A stretch of 64,000 bases of DNA from Litoreibacter meonggei (GTDB lineage: Bacteria; Pseudomonadota; Alphaproteobacteria; Rhodobacterales; Rhodobacteraceae): assembly GCF_003663885.1 (NCBI RefSeq), contig NZ_RCCE01000006.1, positions 1 to 64,000 of the forward strand, given 5' to 3'. Of the stretch, positions 8,585 through 16,215 are shown piece by piece. Both the position numbers and the translations under genes were made by a program. The notes beneath the pieces are model-generated. The model was not told the DNA's origin. It did not search any database and worked only from the letters and a program-made list of their open reading frames with translations. The first letter of the stretch is position 1. Every line of letters starts with the position of its first letter.

Positions 8585-9112
8585 ATGAACCAGAAACCGG
8601 AAACCACCCCAGAGACGATCAACAGTGTTCCAATCTGCCGCACCTGCGGCTCAGAACGGGTCGCCAAAGACGCCTGGGCTTGCTTCAACCGCGAGAGCGG
8701 GTTGTGGGAGCTAGAGCAGGTGTTTGATGCCGAACACTGTCACCAGTGTGAGGGTGAGACCAAGCTCGATTGGATGCCTGCTGACGCCCTGCAGAACAAA
8801 CGGGTGCGCGAGCTCAATGACCGTTTCAGGACACTTGGAGGCAACGGCACCGTCGTGGTCACCAGCGGCATCAAAGCTGCGGGTGATGCGTTCCTGCGGA
8901 CTGCAATTGAGGCCGTGCAATCCTTCACGGATTTCTCGGAAGAAAACGATCCGTGGGGTGAGCATGATTTTGGGGCGGTTTCGATTGAAGGTCAGAAAGT
9001 CTTCTTCAAAATCGACTACTATGATCCAGATCTGAAGCAGGGGTCCACGAACCCAGCCAATGAGGCGCTCACCCACCGCGTCCTGACCATCATGCTGGCG
9101 AGCGAATACTGA
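8585..9112 (+). CDS. DUF3768 protein with N-terminal zinc-binding cysteines
   Basis: The 175-residue protein begins with a zinc-ribbon-like Cys pattern (CRTCG near 19-23 and CHQC near 52-55) and continues into DUF3768, recognised from residues about 72-175 with FTDFSEENDPWGEHDFG and KIDYYD. DUF3768 genes are typical of plasmids and integrated elements in alphaproteobacteria; their function is not known. The gene is divergent from the ATPase-recombinase unit and its stop overlaps the next gene by one base (TGATG). A purine-rich AAGGAGATG lies just before the start and fits a strong ribosome binding site. Confidence 0.8.
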   Translation: MNQKPETTPETINSVPICRTCGSERVAKDAWACFNRESGLWELEQVFDAEHCHQCEGETKLDWMPADALQNKRVRELNDRFRTLGGNGTVVVTSGIKAAGDAFLRTAIEAVQSFTDFSEENDPWGEHDFGAVSIEGQKVFFKIDYYDPDLKQGSTNPANEALTHRVLTIMLASEY

Positions 9113-9396
9113 TGGCAGCGGGATATCAAACCTTCACATTTGTCTGGTGTGATCGTCAGGTCGATGTTGCGCACCAAGCCCACTGGCTAACGGGCTGTCC
9201 GTGGCACATTGAACTGCGATGCAAAGATCGGTTGCCGGTGACAGAGACGGGCTATCGATCAATCTTCGTACCTAGTATGTCGTTTGCGAGTGATGCTGCG
9301 GTTCAGGAGTTTGTGTCAGAACTGCTTGATCAGGCCGCCACCGACAAAGCGTGGCTGCGATACCTAGAAGACAGTCGTCAACTCAAGCTCTTCTAA
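9112..9396 (+). CDS. small hypothetical protein of the mobile element
   Basis: The 94-residue product begins at an ATG that overlaps the DUF3768 stop (TGATG), so the two are translated from one message. It contains several Trp and Cys residues in the first half and an acidic helical C-terminus ending in KLF. No family is recognised. A strong terminator follows directly, closing this two-gene unit. Confidence 0.65.
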   Translation: MAAGYQTFTFVWCDRQVDVAHQAHWLTGCPWHIELRCKDRLPVTETGYRSIFVPSMSFASDAAVQEFVSELLDQAATDKAWLRYLEDSRQLKLF

Positions 9397-9400
9397 AGAA

Positions 9401-9428
9401 GCGCTGCTCCTAGTCGGAGCAGCGTTTT
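9401..9428 (+). terminator. rho-independent terminator after the DUF3768 unit
   Basis: CGCTGCTCC and GGAGCAGCG form a perfect 9-bp stem around a 5-base loop, followed by five T. It begins a few bases after the stop of the 94-residue gene. Confidence 0.85.
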
Positions 9429-9779
9429 TGTCGCATATCGTGAAATAACTGCAAGATTTGGCTCGATATTACGTCAAGACGTAGACAGCTTGTAGTGAGG
9501 TCAGCCGCTTCACTTATGGTTGTTTGCATCAGTCGCTTTCCGAGCGCAGCCGATCAGCATTGACCATTTTGGATTGATCCTTGGTGATAGACGGGCGTTT
9601 GTCGCCAGAATGCAGCCCGCATTCTGGACCATGAAGCCCCGATTGATCATCAATGTGTTCGTCCGCTTCCCTATACCCAGTCACCGTATAGTTTCTCGCG
9701 ATATTCTGCCTGCTAGAGTGTCGCGTTCTCTCACCATAGACTGAAGCTCTAGACGATTACTAAATAACCAAAAAAGTCT
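9429..9779. promoter_or_regulatory. regulatory gap before the XRE gene with two inverted repeats
   Basis: No gene is supported in this 350-base gap. It holds TACGTC-AA-GACGTA at 9470-9483 and a perfect CCAGAATGC-AGCCC-GCATTCTGG at 9605-9627. The downstream gene encodes a DNA-binding XRE protein, so one or both repeats are candidate operators for autoregulation. A 74-codon plus frame at 9520-9744 has no ribosome binding site and looks accidental. Confidence 0.4.
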
Positions 9780-10127
9780 ATGAGTACCCAATTTGCCCTC
9801 GACCTGCGCCTTGCTCGCAGGAAGGCGGGCTATACCCAGGCAGATGTGGCCCATCTGCTGTCTGGACACCAGTCACTGGTGTCTGATCTTGAGCTCGGTC
9901 TAAAACGGCCTAATCTCGAGCAAATCATTGAGCTGTCGCTGCTCTATGGCAAGTCGTTTGAAAGCTTCTTTGGCGAGCTGTTGGCCGAGCGGCAGCGTGT
10001 GTTGCACAAGCGGCTGGGACGTCTGCCAAAGGTCATCAAGCCATCAGCACATACCTTTAACCGGACGAGGTCGCTTGAGCGTTTGCGCAAACGGCTAAAA
10101 AGCCAAATCGAGTATGGCGGCGCTTAG
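9780..10127 (+). CDS. XRE-family helix-turn-helix regulator
   Basis: The 115-residue protein has an HTH_XRE domain at about 6-62: LRLARRKAGYTQADVAHLL, the recognition helix region GHQSLVSDLELG and the RPNLEQIIELSLLYG third part. The C-terminus is strongly basic with many Arg/Lys. It is likely a repressor of the mobile element. Its last 14 bases overlap the start of the following RNase H-like gene in another frame, so the two are tightly coupled. Confidence 0.85.
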   Translation: MSTQFALDLRLARRKAGYTQADVAHLLSGHQSLVSDLELGLKRPNLEQIIELSLLYGKSFESFFGELLAERQRVLHKRLGRLPKVIKPSAHTFNRTRSLERLRKRLKSQIEYGGA

Positions 10128-10602
10128 TGTGCTGGCGATTGCCGTCGCTTCTGGCAAGGCGGGCTACGTGTTTCTAAGCGGCGGCAAGCTGCAAGACTGG
10201 GGCATCACCGTGCAAGCGGTGCGCTCTGGCAATGAGTTGGTTGGTTTTGTGCAAGGGCTGATCAATGAGTTGCGACCGGACGTAGTGGTGACGGAAGACT
10301 GCACGGTCTCAACTTGCCGCAAGGGTGACAAAGCCAAAGCACTCATTCGATCGCTAGCTAAACTAGCCAGCCACAACGGTGTGCTAGACGTCGATGTTCC
10401 GCGACCCCGTACGTATCAGTCCAAGTATGAAGAGGCCGAAGCCCTGGTCACAACATACCCAGAAGTGGCTGGTCATCTGCCGGTGCGCAAACGCCGGATC
10501 TTCGACTTTGAACCCCGCAGCATGGTCTTGTTTGAAGCCATTGCGCTGGCGCAAGAAGTGATCAATGGTCCACCAAAAAGGGTGGCCGCCGCAATGGGAT
10601 AG
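10114..10602 (+). CDS. RuvC/RNase H-fold-like protein, active site degenerate
   Basis: The 162-residue protein follows the secondary-structure plan of RuvC-type resolvases: an opening strand SVLAIAVASGKAGYVF with GGKLQDWGI, a second strand RPDVVVTEDC and a C-terminal helix SMVLFEAIALAQ. In RuvC the first strand carries an essential Asp (DPG); here it reads AVAS, so that carboxylate is missing. Glu61 of VVTEDC and Glu in LFEAI could keep the second and last acidic positions. It may be an inactivated nuclease, a DNA-binding protein or a distant family with a shifted active site. It overlaps the XRE gene by 14 bases and ends before a terminator. Confidence 0.5.
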   Translation: MAALSVLAIAVASGKAGYVFLSGGKLQDWGITVQAVRSGNELVGFVQGLINELRPDVVVTEDCTVSTCRKGDKAKALIRSLAKLASHNGVLDVDVPRPRTYQSKYEEAEALVTTYPEVAGHLPVRKRRIFDFEPRSMVLFEAIALAQEVINGPPKRVAAAMG

Positions 10603-10621
10603 TCCCAGAATACGTTCTTTG

Positions 10622-10647
10622 AAACTGCCCAATGAGGGGCAGTTTTT
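10622..10647 (+). terminator. terminator after the XRE unit
   Basis: AAACTGCCC and GGGCAGTTT form a perfect 9-bp stem with a 6-base loop, followed by T residues. It starts 19 bases after the stop of the RuvC-like gene. Confidence 0.8.
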
Positions 10648-10780
10648 GTTTGGAGGCTCCGGCGCTCGTCTTTGCGTGTCAGTACGTTGGCTTGCGATGG
10701 CAGTTCAATTTCTAGTCTTGCAGTCGGCCTGCGTCGCAAGAAAAGTACACGATCTAAGAGACTAAAAAGAGACTAAAACT

Positions 10781-10813
10781 AAAAAAGCCTCAGCGATTTC
10801 TCGCTAAGGCTTT
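10781..10813 (-). terminator. terminator of tRNA-Arg
   Basis: On the minus strand AAAGCCTTAGCG and CGCTGAGGCTTT pair over 12 positions with one mismatch and run into a T-tract. It lies just past the 3' end of the tRNA. Confidence 0.7.
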
Positions 10814-10821
10814 GAATTTTA

Positions 10822-10898
10822 TGGCGCGCTGGGGAGGATTCGAACCCCCGACCCCTTGATTCGTAGTCAAGTACTCTATCCAACTGAGCTACCAGCGC
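10822..10898 (-). tRNA. tRNA-Arg (anticodon ACG)
   Basis: The 77-base gene folds as a standard cloverleaf: acceptor stem GCGCTGG/CCAGCGC, T8 A9, D-stem GCTC, anticodon arm CTTGA-CTACGAA-TCAAG with anticodon ACG (read as ICG), T-loop TTCGAAT, G73 and an encoded CCA. It reads arginine CGN codons. It borders the accessory stretch on the left, with its 3' end facing it; tRNA 3' ends are common insertion sites for islands, but no duplicated tRNA end is visible inside the window. Confidence 0.97.
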
Positions 10899-10911
10899 GC
10901 GGGTTGAGGGC

Positions 10912-10940
10912 GATGTAACCTTGCCCCCCCGTCATTGCAA
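10912..10940 (-). promoter_or_regulatory. candidate promoter of tRNA-Arg
   Basis: TTGCAA at 10935-10940 and TACATC at 10912-10917 are separated by exactly 17 bases and lie 13 bases before the tRNA 5' end. The -35 fits sigma70 well, the -10 moderately. Confidence 0.45.
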
Positions 10941-10947
10941 GCCCAAT

Positions 10948-11360
10948 TTAGTTAGTTCCCAAAAGAACATTGTTTGAAGCTCGTGTTTCGCCATTTTTTG
11001 GCAGTCCTGCGCCGATGCAATACGGTCCAGGTTTGATCCGTAGCAGCTCGGTTGCTGCATCGTCAGTTGGAAATATTTGCTTCATCCGGAACGCATCGAG
11101 GAAGCCGTAGTTCGACCCACCTCCGATCGGAGGATCCAGACGTTGTTCCTTGAGCGGAAGGATTCCATTGCGCATTCAAAGGTTCTGGAGCGGAGTCAAT
11201 TCGGGCTGATCGCGCGTCGCGACTTCGTCGCCAACGAATGCCCGAGTGTCAGATGGCCCCGGATACACTTCTGGTATATCATGTGTCGTGGTCGCAAACT
11301 CAGCTCACTGCCCGAAAATGGTAAGGGCAAGAGACATCACAGCGTACGGATGACCCTCAT
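10948..11360 (-). pseudogene. decayed gene for a small exported protein
   Basis: A single reading frame from about 11340 to 10948 encodes roughly 130 residues but is broken by two in-frame TGA codons, one after LALTIFGQ and one after LTPLQNL. Upstream, an ATG at 11360 begins MRVIRTL in a neighbouring frame; adding one base would join it to MSLALTIFGQ and complete a normal signal peptide. The intact 3' part ends LLGTN. It begins 10 bases after the gene at 11371 on the same strand, so it was probably the last member of that group. Gene decay by one frameshift and two stops is the simplest reading; the 75-codon 3' frame alone (10948-11175) could still be expressed. Family not recognised. Confidence 0.4.
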
Positions 11361-11370
11361 AATCGCCGCA

Positions 11371-11724
11371 TTACATCGACGATATGGCCGTTGTCATTCT
11401 TTCGCGTTTCGAACGGGATTGTAACTTCTGTAGCTCGCTTTTGGACGCATCGCTTTTGCCGACGCTCGCCATATTTCCGCCGCCGAACCACCCATCCGTG
11501 GTATCACGAACCGTGTCCCAGAACGTTTTTTCAGGCACCGGTTCAGGTGCCACAGATCTGAAGCCAGCGACACGAGCACCCGGCTTTGCAATCTTTGCTT
11601 GCCCCGAGAACGTGCCGTAGTTTTTGTCAGTCGAATAGTCTCCCCGACCAAATCCCAAGACCAACAACAGCATGAAGATACTGAGACTAAACAGCGCCAT
11701 CTTCCAAACTACTTTAGTAACCAT
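11371..11724 (-). CDS. small membrane-anchored protein, paralogue of the upstream gene
   Basis: The 117-residue protein has an N-terminal membrane anchor or uncleaved signal (about 8-26, LFSLSIFMLLLVLGFG) followed by a polar extracytoplasmic part. It shares layout and short motifs with the next gene upstream: a WDTVRDTTDGWFGG segment and a basic helix SELQKLQSRSKRE near the C-terminus, against FVDSVRAWFGA and SEFRKLELRRKG. The two appear to be a tandem duplication. No family or function is recognised. Confidence 0.6.
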   Translation of the reverse strand: MVTKVVWKMALFSLSIFMLLLVLGFGRGDYSTDKNYGTFSGQAKIAKPGARVAGFRSVAPEPVPEKTFWDTVRDTTDGWFGGGNMASVGKSDASKSELQKLQSRSKRERMTTAISSM

Positions 11725-11736
11725 CTCTGCCCCAAT

Positions 11737-12099
11737 CTATGATCCATTGTACAACACGCCCTTGGTGCGGGTGTTGAAGGTTTTGTGCCCCTTGCGGCGC
11801 AGCTCTAATTTGCGAAACTCGGATTTGAGATGTTCTGCCTGCCGTTCTGCGTCCAAATCCGCACCAAACCATGCGCGGACGCTATCCACGAAACTGACAT
11901 CCGTGGCATAAGCCCCTTTGGCCGTCATCGCGAAGTCTTGAGTGCGCTCACCGACTTCGGCGGTCTTTGCACCATTGCTGTCGACCGATGCATAGACCAT
12001 CGGCGCCTCTTCAGGATCGGTGATGGCAAAGCCCGCCATGATCACCAACATGAACATGCCTGCCGTGCCGAGAATTACATTTCGATAGAAGTTACTCAT
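11737..12099 (-). CDS. small membrane-anchored protein, first of a tandem pair
   Basis: I start at ATG 12099 (MSNFYRN), which places the membrane segment NVILGTAGMFMLVIMAGF at residues 6-23; the frame is open 16 codons further up. The 120-residue product has a polar domain with DFAMTAKGAYATDV, a conserved VRAWFGAD segment and a basic C-terminal helix. It is paralogous to the gene 12 bases downstream. Both probably sit on the periplasmic face of the inner membrane. Function unknown. Confidence 0.6.
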   Translation of the reverse strand: MSNFYRNVILGTAGMFMLVIMAGFAITDPEEAPMVYASVDSNGAKTAEVGERTQDFAMTAKGAYATDVSFVDSVRAWFGADLDAERQAEHLKSEFRKLELRRKGHKTFNTRTKGVLYNGS

Positions 12100-12191
12100 T
12101 AGATCAGAATTTTCCCACTTCATATTTAGGGGAAATATGGCGATCAATGCAGGCGAAACCTTGGCAGATATGGGGAAATGTCTTGGAAAAC

Positions 12192-13595
12192 CTACTGGGC
12201 CGCTTGCCCGAACAGGGCGTTTTCCTTGGGCAAGAACAGCTGGAATTCGGTGCCCTTCTCATCAGACTGCACCAAACTAAGCGCACCGCCATGTCCGCGC
12301 GCAAGCTCTGCGGCGATGGCCAAACCTAACCCCGTGCCGCCCTTTCTGACGCCGCCTTCAAAGGCGGTAAAAAGGTTCTCACGGGCCTTTGGAGGCAAAC
12401 CTGGTCCATTGTCCGACACCGTGAGTCGCCATCCATCAGCAACCTCGTCACCGAAAATTTCGATTATTCCGGGCTTGCCCGAGGCCTCCAAAGCCTGTCG
12501 CGCGTTGCGAACCAGATTGCCAAGGATGCGGTACAGTTGCTCCCCGTCACAGCGCACCATCATTTGCGCAGGCACATCCCAATCAAAACTGATATCGCCC
12601 GACGTCGACAATTGCTCGCTTTTCAATACGTCGTCCACAATGTCTTGCACTTGTATCATTGCCAATTTCGGCGGTGCCTCGTCCACTCGTCCAAAAGCCA
12701 GCGTCCCTTCGCACAGATTGACCGCGCGGCTAAGCGAATTCACCAACTTGGGCGCGGATCGTTGCACCGCCGGGTCGTCCGAGCGCTCCATCCGGTCCGC
12801 CAATAGCGTTGCAGTGGTCAGAATATTTCGAAGATCATGGCTGATCTTCGCCACCGCCCCACCAAGTTGCGCCAGACGCTCTTTTTGCTTGAGCGAGCCC
12901 GTCAAACGGGTCTGCAACTCCGCCAGCGTATCCTCGGCCGCGCGCAATTCAGTTATAGACGACGTCGGCTGAATAACCCGTCGCGCATCTTCGGGCGCCA
13001 GCGCATAGGCTTCCATCGAGGTGACCACACGTTTGATCGGACGCACCATGAAATGGCGCACCGCGAAGAACAACAACGCCGCAGAGATAATCGAGATAAC
13101 CGCCGACAACGCCAGAACGCGCAGCCCATAGTCAATCATCGCCGCCCTCAGTGGGGCTTGCGGCATCGCAACTTCGATCATGGTGCCAGCAGCCCGTGTA
13201 GGCGACCCAATTACGCGAATGACACCTTCCTGCGTGTCAAACAGCTGCTTCATTGCCCCAACGATCAGATAAGCTGCTGACGGTTCGCGCAAATCCACCA
13301 TGGTTGTCACTGGTCCCGGCACCGGCGACGACAGGACCAGTTGGCTGGCAGCATCACGCCGCAAGACCACGTTGTAGACGCCCGCATTGTCCAGCAATTC
13401 CTGCGCCAATTCGGACGTTATGCTTTGATCTTGCGATGCCAGAACAGACAAGGACGCAATCTGGGACTTCTCCAGCCGCGCCAGAAGATAGTCCTGCCGG
13501 AACCGCGCCACCGAAGGCACGAAAATTAGCACCTCCGCGATCATCACAAAGATGATCGTCAGCAAAAGGAACCGACCTGAGAGCGAATTAATCAC
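12192..13595 (-). CDS. orphan sensor histidine kinase
   Basis: The 467-residue protein has a membrane segment at 8-28, a periplasmic sensor region to about 157, a second membrane segment at 158-180, a HAMP linker (about 181-235), a phosphoacceptor box with His253 in ISHDLRN and a HATPase domain with NLVRNARQAL, DNGPGLP and GGTGLGLAIA. It autophosphorylates on His253 and should pass the phosphate to a response regulator, but none is encoded nearby. The gene is followed by the small anchored protein pair and preceded by the flavin disulfide reductase, all on the minus strand. The signal is unknown. Confidence 0.9.
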   Translation of the reverse strand: MINSLSGRFLLLTIIFVMIAEVLIFVPSVARFRQDYLLARLEKSQIASLSVLASQDQSITSELAQELLDNAGVYNVVLRRDAASQLVLSSPVPGPVTTMVDLREPSAAYLIVGAMKQLFDTQEGVIRVIGSPTRAAGTMIEVAMPQAPLRAAMIDYGLRVLALSAVISIISAALLFFAVRHFMVRPIKRVVTSMEAYALAPEDARRVIQPTSSITELRAAEDTLAELQTRLTGSLKQKERLAQLGGAVAKISHDLRNILTTATLLADRMERSDDPAVQRSAPKLVNSLSRAVNLCEGTLAFGRVDEAPPKLAMIQVQDIVDDVLKSEQLSTSGDISFDWDVPAQMMVRCDGEQLYRILGNLVRNARQALEASGKPGIIEIFGDEVADGWRLTVSDNGPGLPPKARENLFTAFEGGVRKGGTGLGLAIAAELARGHGGALSLVQSDEKGTEFQLFLPKENALFGQAAQ

Positions 13596-13619
13596 GCATC
13601 TGTCTCCAGCAAGTAAGGT

Positions 13620-15038
13620 TTAGGGCAGGAACTTTTGCACAAATCCAACAACTTTCTTCACCATATCGCTTTCAAATAGTCTTGGGGAGAAATAGGCACC
13701 CGCCGCGCGTTTGTTAACCTCTCCAAGCGTCGGATATGGCGCAATCATTCCTGCAATCTGGCTCATCTTCAGGCTATTTGCGAGGGCAAGTGCCCAGACG
13801 CCGATCAAATCCCCTGCGCTAGCACCCACAATGGAGGCCCCTACCGGGCGCCCTTTTACCACCATGACTTTGATCAGACCCGTGGTTTTACCTTCGGCGA
13901 TTGCGCGATCGTTTTCATGAAACGGGAAACGGTATACTTCGGCCTTATCCCCATGTTCCTCACGCGCTTGAGCTTCAGTTAGGCCAACCTGCGCCAGTTC
14001 GGGATCAGTATAGGTAGCCCACGGAATGTGGCCTTGCTTGGCCTTTGACGGTAATCCGAACAGGATGGAGCGGATCACCACACCCGCATGATAGCCCGCC
14101 ACATGGGTAAACTGCAGCTGCCCCGCCACGTCACCAATTGCATAGACCTTTTTGTTCGTGGTCTTCATTGAGGTATCGACCTCGATGCCACTGCGGGAAT
14201 AGGCGACGCCCGCTTTCTCCAGATCCAGATCGTTGACGTTCGCCGCGCGCCCCACCGCCATCAAAAGATGCGTGCCCTTGAAGACACGCCCGTCTTTGGC
14301 CTTCACAGTAATCTCGCCCGCCCGACCCGAAATCTCTTCGGCCAGCGCGTCTTCCTCAATGACCATGCCCTCTTCACGCATCCGGTCCAGCACAATGGCA
14401 GCAAGCTCTGGGTCGTCTTTGCCCATTGCCTTCATCCCCTCGATTACGGTGACCTTGGAGCCCAAGCGCAGATGCGCCTGCGCCATCTCTATCCCGATCG
14501 GCCCGCCGCCAACTATCAACAAGTGCTCCGGCAACTCGCGCAGGTCCCACAGACTCTCGTTAGTCAAATACGGTACCTTCTCAAGCCCCGGAATAGGCGG
14601 AACAAAGGGCGATGAGCCGGTCGCGACAACAATGCGCCGCGCAGTGATTTCCATGTCCCCTGCCTGAACTGTGTTCTCGCCCGTAAACCGTCCACGCTCG
14701 CGGATCACCGTTACCCCCAGACCCTCAAAGCGTTCTTCGCTGTCAACAGGTGCAATCGTTGAAATTACGTTATTCACATGATCCTTTGCAGACGCGTAGT
14801 TGATCTGAGGCACTACATCCGCCACACCAAACTTCGATCCATGCCGTAAAGCGTGGGCTTGCTTGCCCGCCGCAATCAGCGCTTTGGACGGCACGCAGCC
14901 ATAGTTGAGGCAATCGCCCCCCATCTTATGGTCTTCCAGAAGCACCACTTTGGCGCCCATCTGCACCGCTCCTGCCGCTACGGATAATCCGCCAGAACCG
15001 GCACCAATGACCAGCAGGTCGGTTTTGATCTTGTTCAT
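13620..15038 (-). CDS. FAD-dependent pyridine nucleotide-disulfide oxidoreductase (Lpd/MerA-like)
   Basis: Start chosen at ATG 15038 (MNKIKTDLLV), which directly precedes the FAD fold GAGSGGLSVA (12-21). The 472-residue enzyme has the redox-active pair Cys43/Cys48 in GGDCLNYGCVPSK, an NAD(P) fold with GGGPIGIEMA, and the C-terminal dimerisation domain. It belongs to the dihydrolipoamide dehydrogenase/mercuric reductase class. No 2-oxoacid dehydrogenase genes, HMA domain or mer genes are nearby, so the substrate is open. It lies 2 bases downstream of a TVP38-type membrane protein; this pairing of a VTT-domain protein with an Lpd-like reductase is frequent and suggests a shared role in membrane or thiol redox chemistry. 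Confidence 0.85.
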   Translation of the reverse strand: MNKIKTDLLVIGAGSGGLSVAAGAVQMGAKVVLLEDHKMGGDCLNYGCVPSKALIAAGKQAHALRHGSKFGVADVVPQINYASAKDHVNNVISTIAPVDSEERFEGLGVTVIRERGRFTGENTVQAGDMEITARRIVVATGSSPFVPPIPGLEKVPYLTNESLWDLRELPEHLLIVGGGPIGIEMAQAHLRLGSKVTVIEGMKAMGKDDPELAAIVLDRMREEGMVIEEDALAEEISGRAGEITVKAKDGRVFKGTHLLMAVGRAANVNDLDLEKAGVAYSRSGIEVDTSMKTTNKKVYAIGDVAGQLQFTHVAGYHAGVVIRSILFGLPSKAKQGHIPWATYTDPELAQVGLTEAQAREEHGDKAEVYRFPFHENDRAIAEGKTTGLIKVMVVKGRPVGASIVGASAGDLIGVWALALANSLKMSQIAGMIAPYPTLGEVNKRAAGAYFSPRLFESDMVKKVVGFVQKFLP

Positions 15039-15040
15039 GG

Positions 15041-15775
15041 TCAAATACCTTCTTTGCCGCGCACGGCCTTGAGGATTATCGGCAGAAGCGCAAGCGCGCA
15101 AAGGCCAAGGATCGGCAGCAGAATATGCGGCTCGAAAATGATGCCTAAGTTTGGCGTATCACCGCGCTCGAACACCTCGCCAAGCCCGGCGCCGACCGAG
15201 GTATAGACGATGGAACCGGGGATAATGCCGAAAAAGGTCGAAATCACGAAACGGCGCAGCGGGACCTCCACCAGCGCAGGCACCAGATTGGCCACGAAGA
15301 ACGGCACCGCAGGCACCAGACGGATCAGAAACAAGACGGACCACTGATTCTCATCGATTCCGTCTTTAATCTTTTTCACCAACCCCTCGCTACTCTCCAT
15401 CTTGGCCGCCAGCTTGTCGCCAAATCCCATCCGGGCCGCGGAAAAGATGGCCGTGGCCCCGATAGTGGCCCCGATGATATTGTAGATAAACCCCGGAAAG
15501 GTCGCGAATAGGAAGCCGCCGGTCAGCGTGGCAATCGCAGCACCCGGAAGCGAAAAAGCCACGATCACCACGTAAATGGCGATGAAACCTAGCACCGCCA
15601 ATAGGTAGTTCGCGTCGCGAAAGGCAATCAAGGCCTCGCGATTGTCGCGCAGCGCATCAAAGCTCAGGTAATCGCGCAAGGTAAACGCCCCCAGCAATGC
15701 CACAGCGACGATAATTAGAATCGGCAGTTTCTTCTGAAAGGCCGATTTTTCGGTGTTAGTCATCATGTCCGCCAT
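15041..15775 (-). CDS. TVP38/TMEM64 (VTT, DedA-like) membrane protein
   Basis: The 244-residue protein has about five to six hydrophobic segments and the VTT-domain motif region: FSLPGAAIATLTGGFLF, an amphipathic GATIGATAIFSAARMGFGD stretch and RLVPAVPFFVANLVPAL with the conserved F-x-x-R-L-x-P-x-x-P pattern. Members of this superfamily act on membrane lipids, scramblase or transporter-like. It is first in a two-gene unit with the Lpd-like reductase. Confidence 0.85.
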   Translation of the reverse strand: MADMMTNTEKSAFQKKLPILIIVAVALLGAFTLRDYLSFDALRDNREALIAFRDANYLLAVLGFIAIYVVIVAFSLPGAAIATLTGGFLFATFPGFIYNIIGATIGATAIFSAARMGFGDKLAAKMESSEGLVKKIKDGIDENQWSVLFLIRLVPAVPFFVANLVPALVEVPLRRFVISTFFGIIPGSIVYTSVGAGLGEVFERGDTPNLGIIFEPHILLPILGLCALALLPIILKAVRGKEGI

Positions 15776-15952
15776 GCGTCAGGTTTCCTAAGGGTCTTGC
15801 TGCCACGTTATTGGGCGAAAACCTATGAGTTGGATACTACCGCTCACGGGTGCTTGATCGAGGGTGATGGAAATACCCCCTTCATGGCCATTTGACGCGA
15901 GGTAGGTTACAACATACAGATCAATTGTTGCAGAAATGGGCGGGTTTGCCCG

Positions 15953-15981
15953 TTGACGCAGAACGCAGGGCTGTCTATGAC
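15953..15981 (+). promoter_or_regulatory. rpmH: candidate promoter of rpmH-rnpA-yidD
   Basis: TTGACG at 15953-15958 and TATGAC at 15976-15981 are spaced by exactly 17 bases, 70 bases before the rpmH start. It is the best sigma70 match in the gap. The gap from 15776 to 16050 holds no gene. Confidence 0.6.
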
Positions 15982-16050
15982 GCAGGCTCTGAACACATGT
16001 GGGTTCGAATCCACGATGGATTTGCCCCCCGATCCGCAGGAGCCTCGCTC

Positions 16051-16188
16051 ATGAGCAAACGTACATTCCAACCATCGAACCTGGTTCGCAAACACCGCCA
16101 CGGCTTCCGTGCGCGCATGGCAACCAAAGCTGGCCGTAAAATCCTGAACGCGCGCCGCGCGAAAGGCCGGACGAAGCTGAGCGCGTAA
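16051..16188 (+). CDS. rpmH: 50S ribosomal protein L34
   Basis: The 45-residue basic protein reads [18 protein letters not shown] and continues with the invariant [20 protein letters not shown], the complete L34 sequence. The frame is open further upstream, but only this ATG gives the family start. It is the first gene of the usual rpmH-rnpA-yidD string; dnaA is not adjacent, as is usual in this bacterial order. Confidence 0.98.
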   Translation: MSKRTFQPSNLVRKHRHGFRARMATKAGRKILNARRAKGRTKLSA

Positions 16189-16215
16189 GCGCCCTTCTTC
16201 TTCCTTTTGACTTAG

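Noticed and set aside
10948-11360. Selenocysteine or TGA recoding in the broken exported-protein frame
   Set aside because: Two TGA codons plus a frame gap and no stem directly after either stop; decay is simpler.
15999-16014. GGTTCGAATCC motif like a tRNA T-loop before rpmH
   Set aside because: The flanks do not form a five-base T-stem, and no acceptor, D or anticodon arm can be drawn around it.
15776-16050. Replication origin next to rpmH
   Set aside because: No dnaA gene and no cluster of DnaA boxes; only a promoter is supported.
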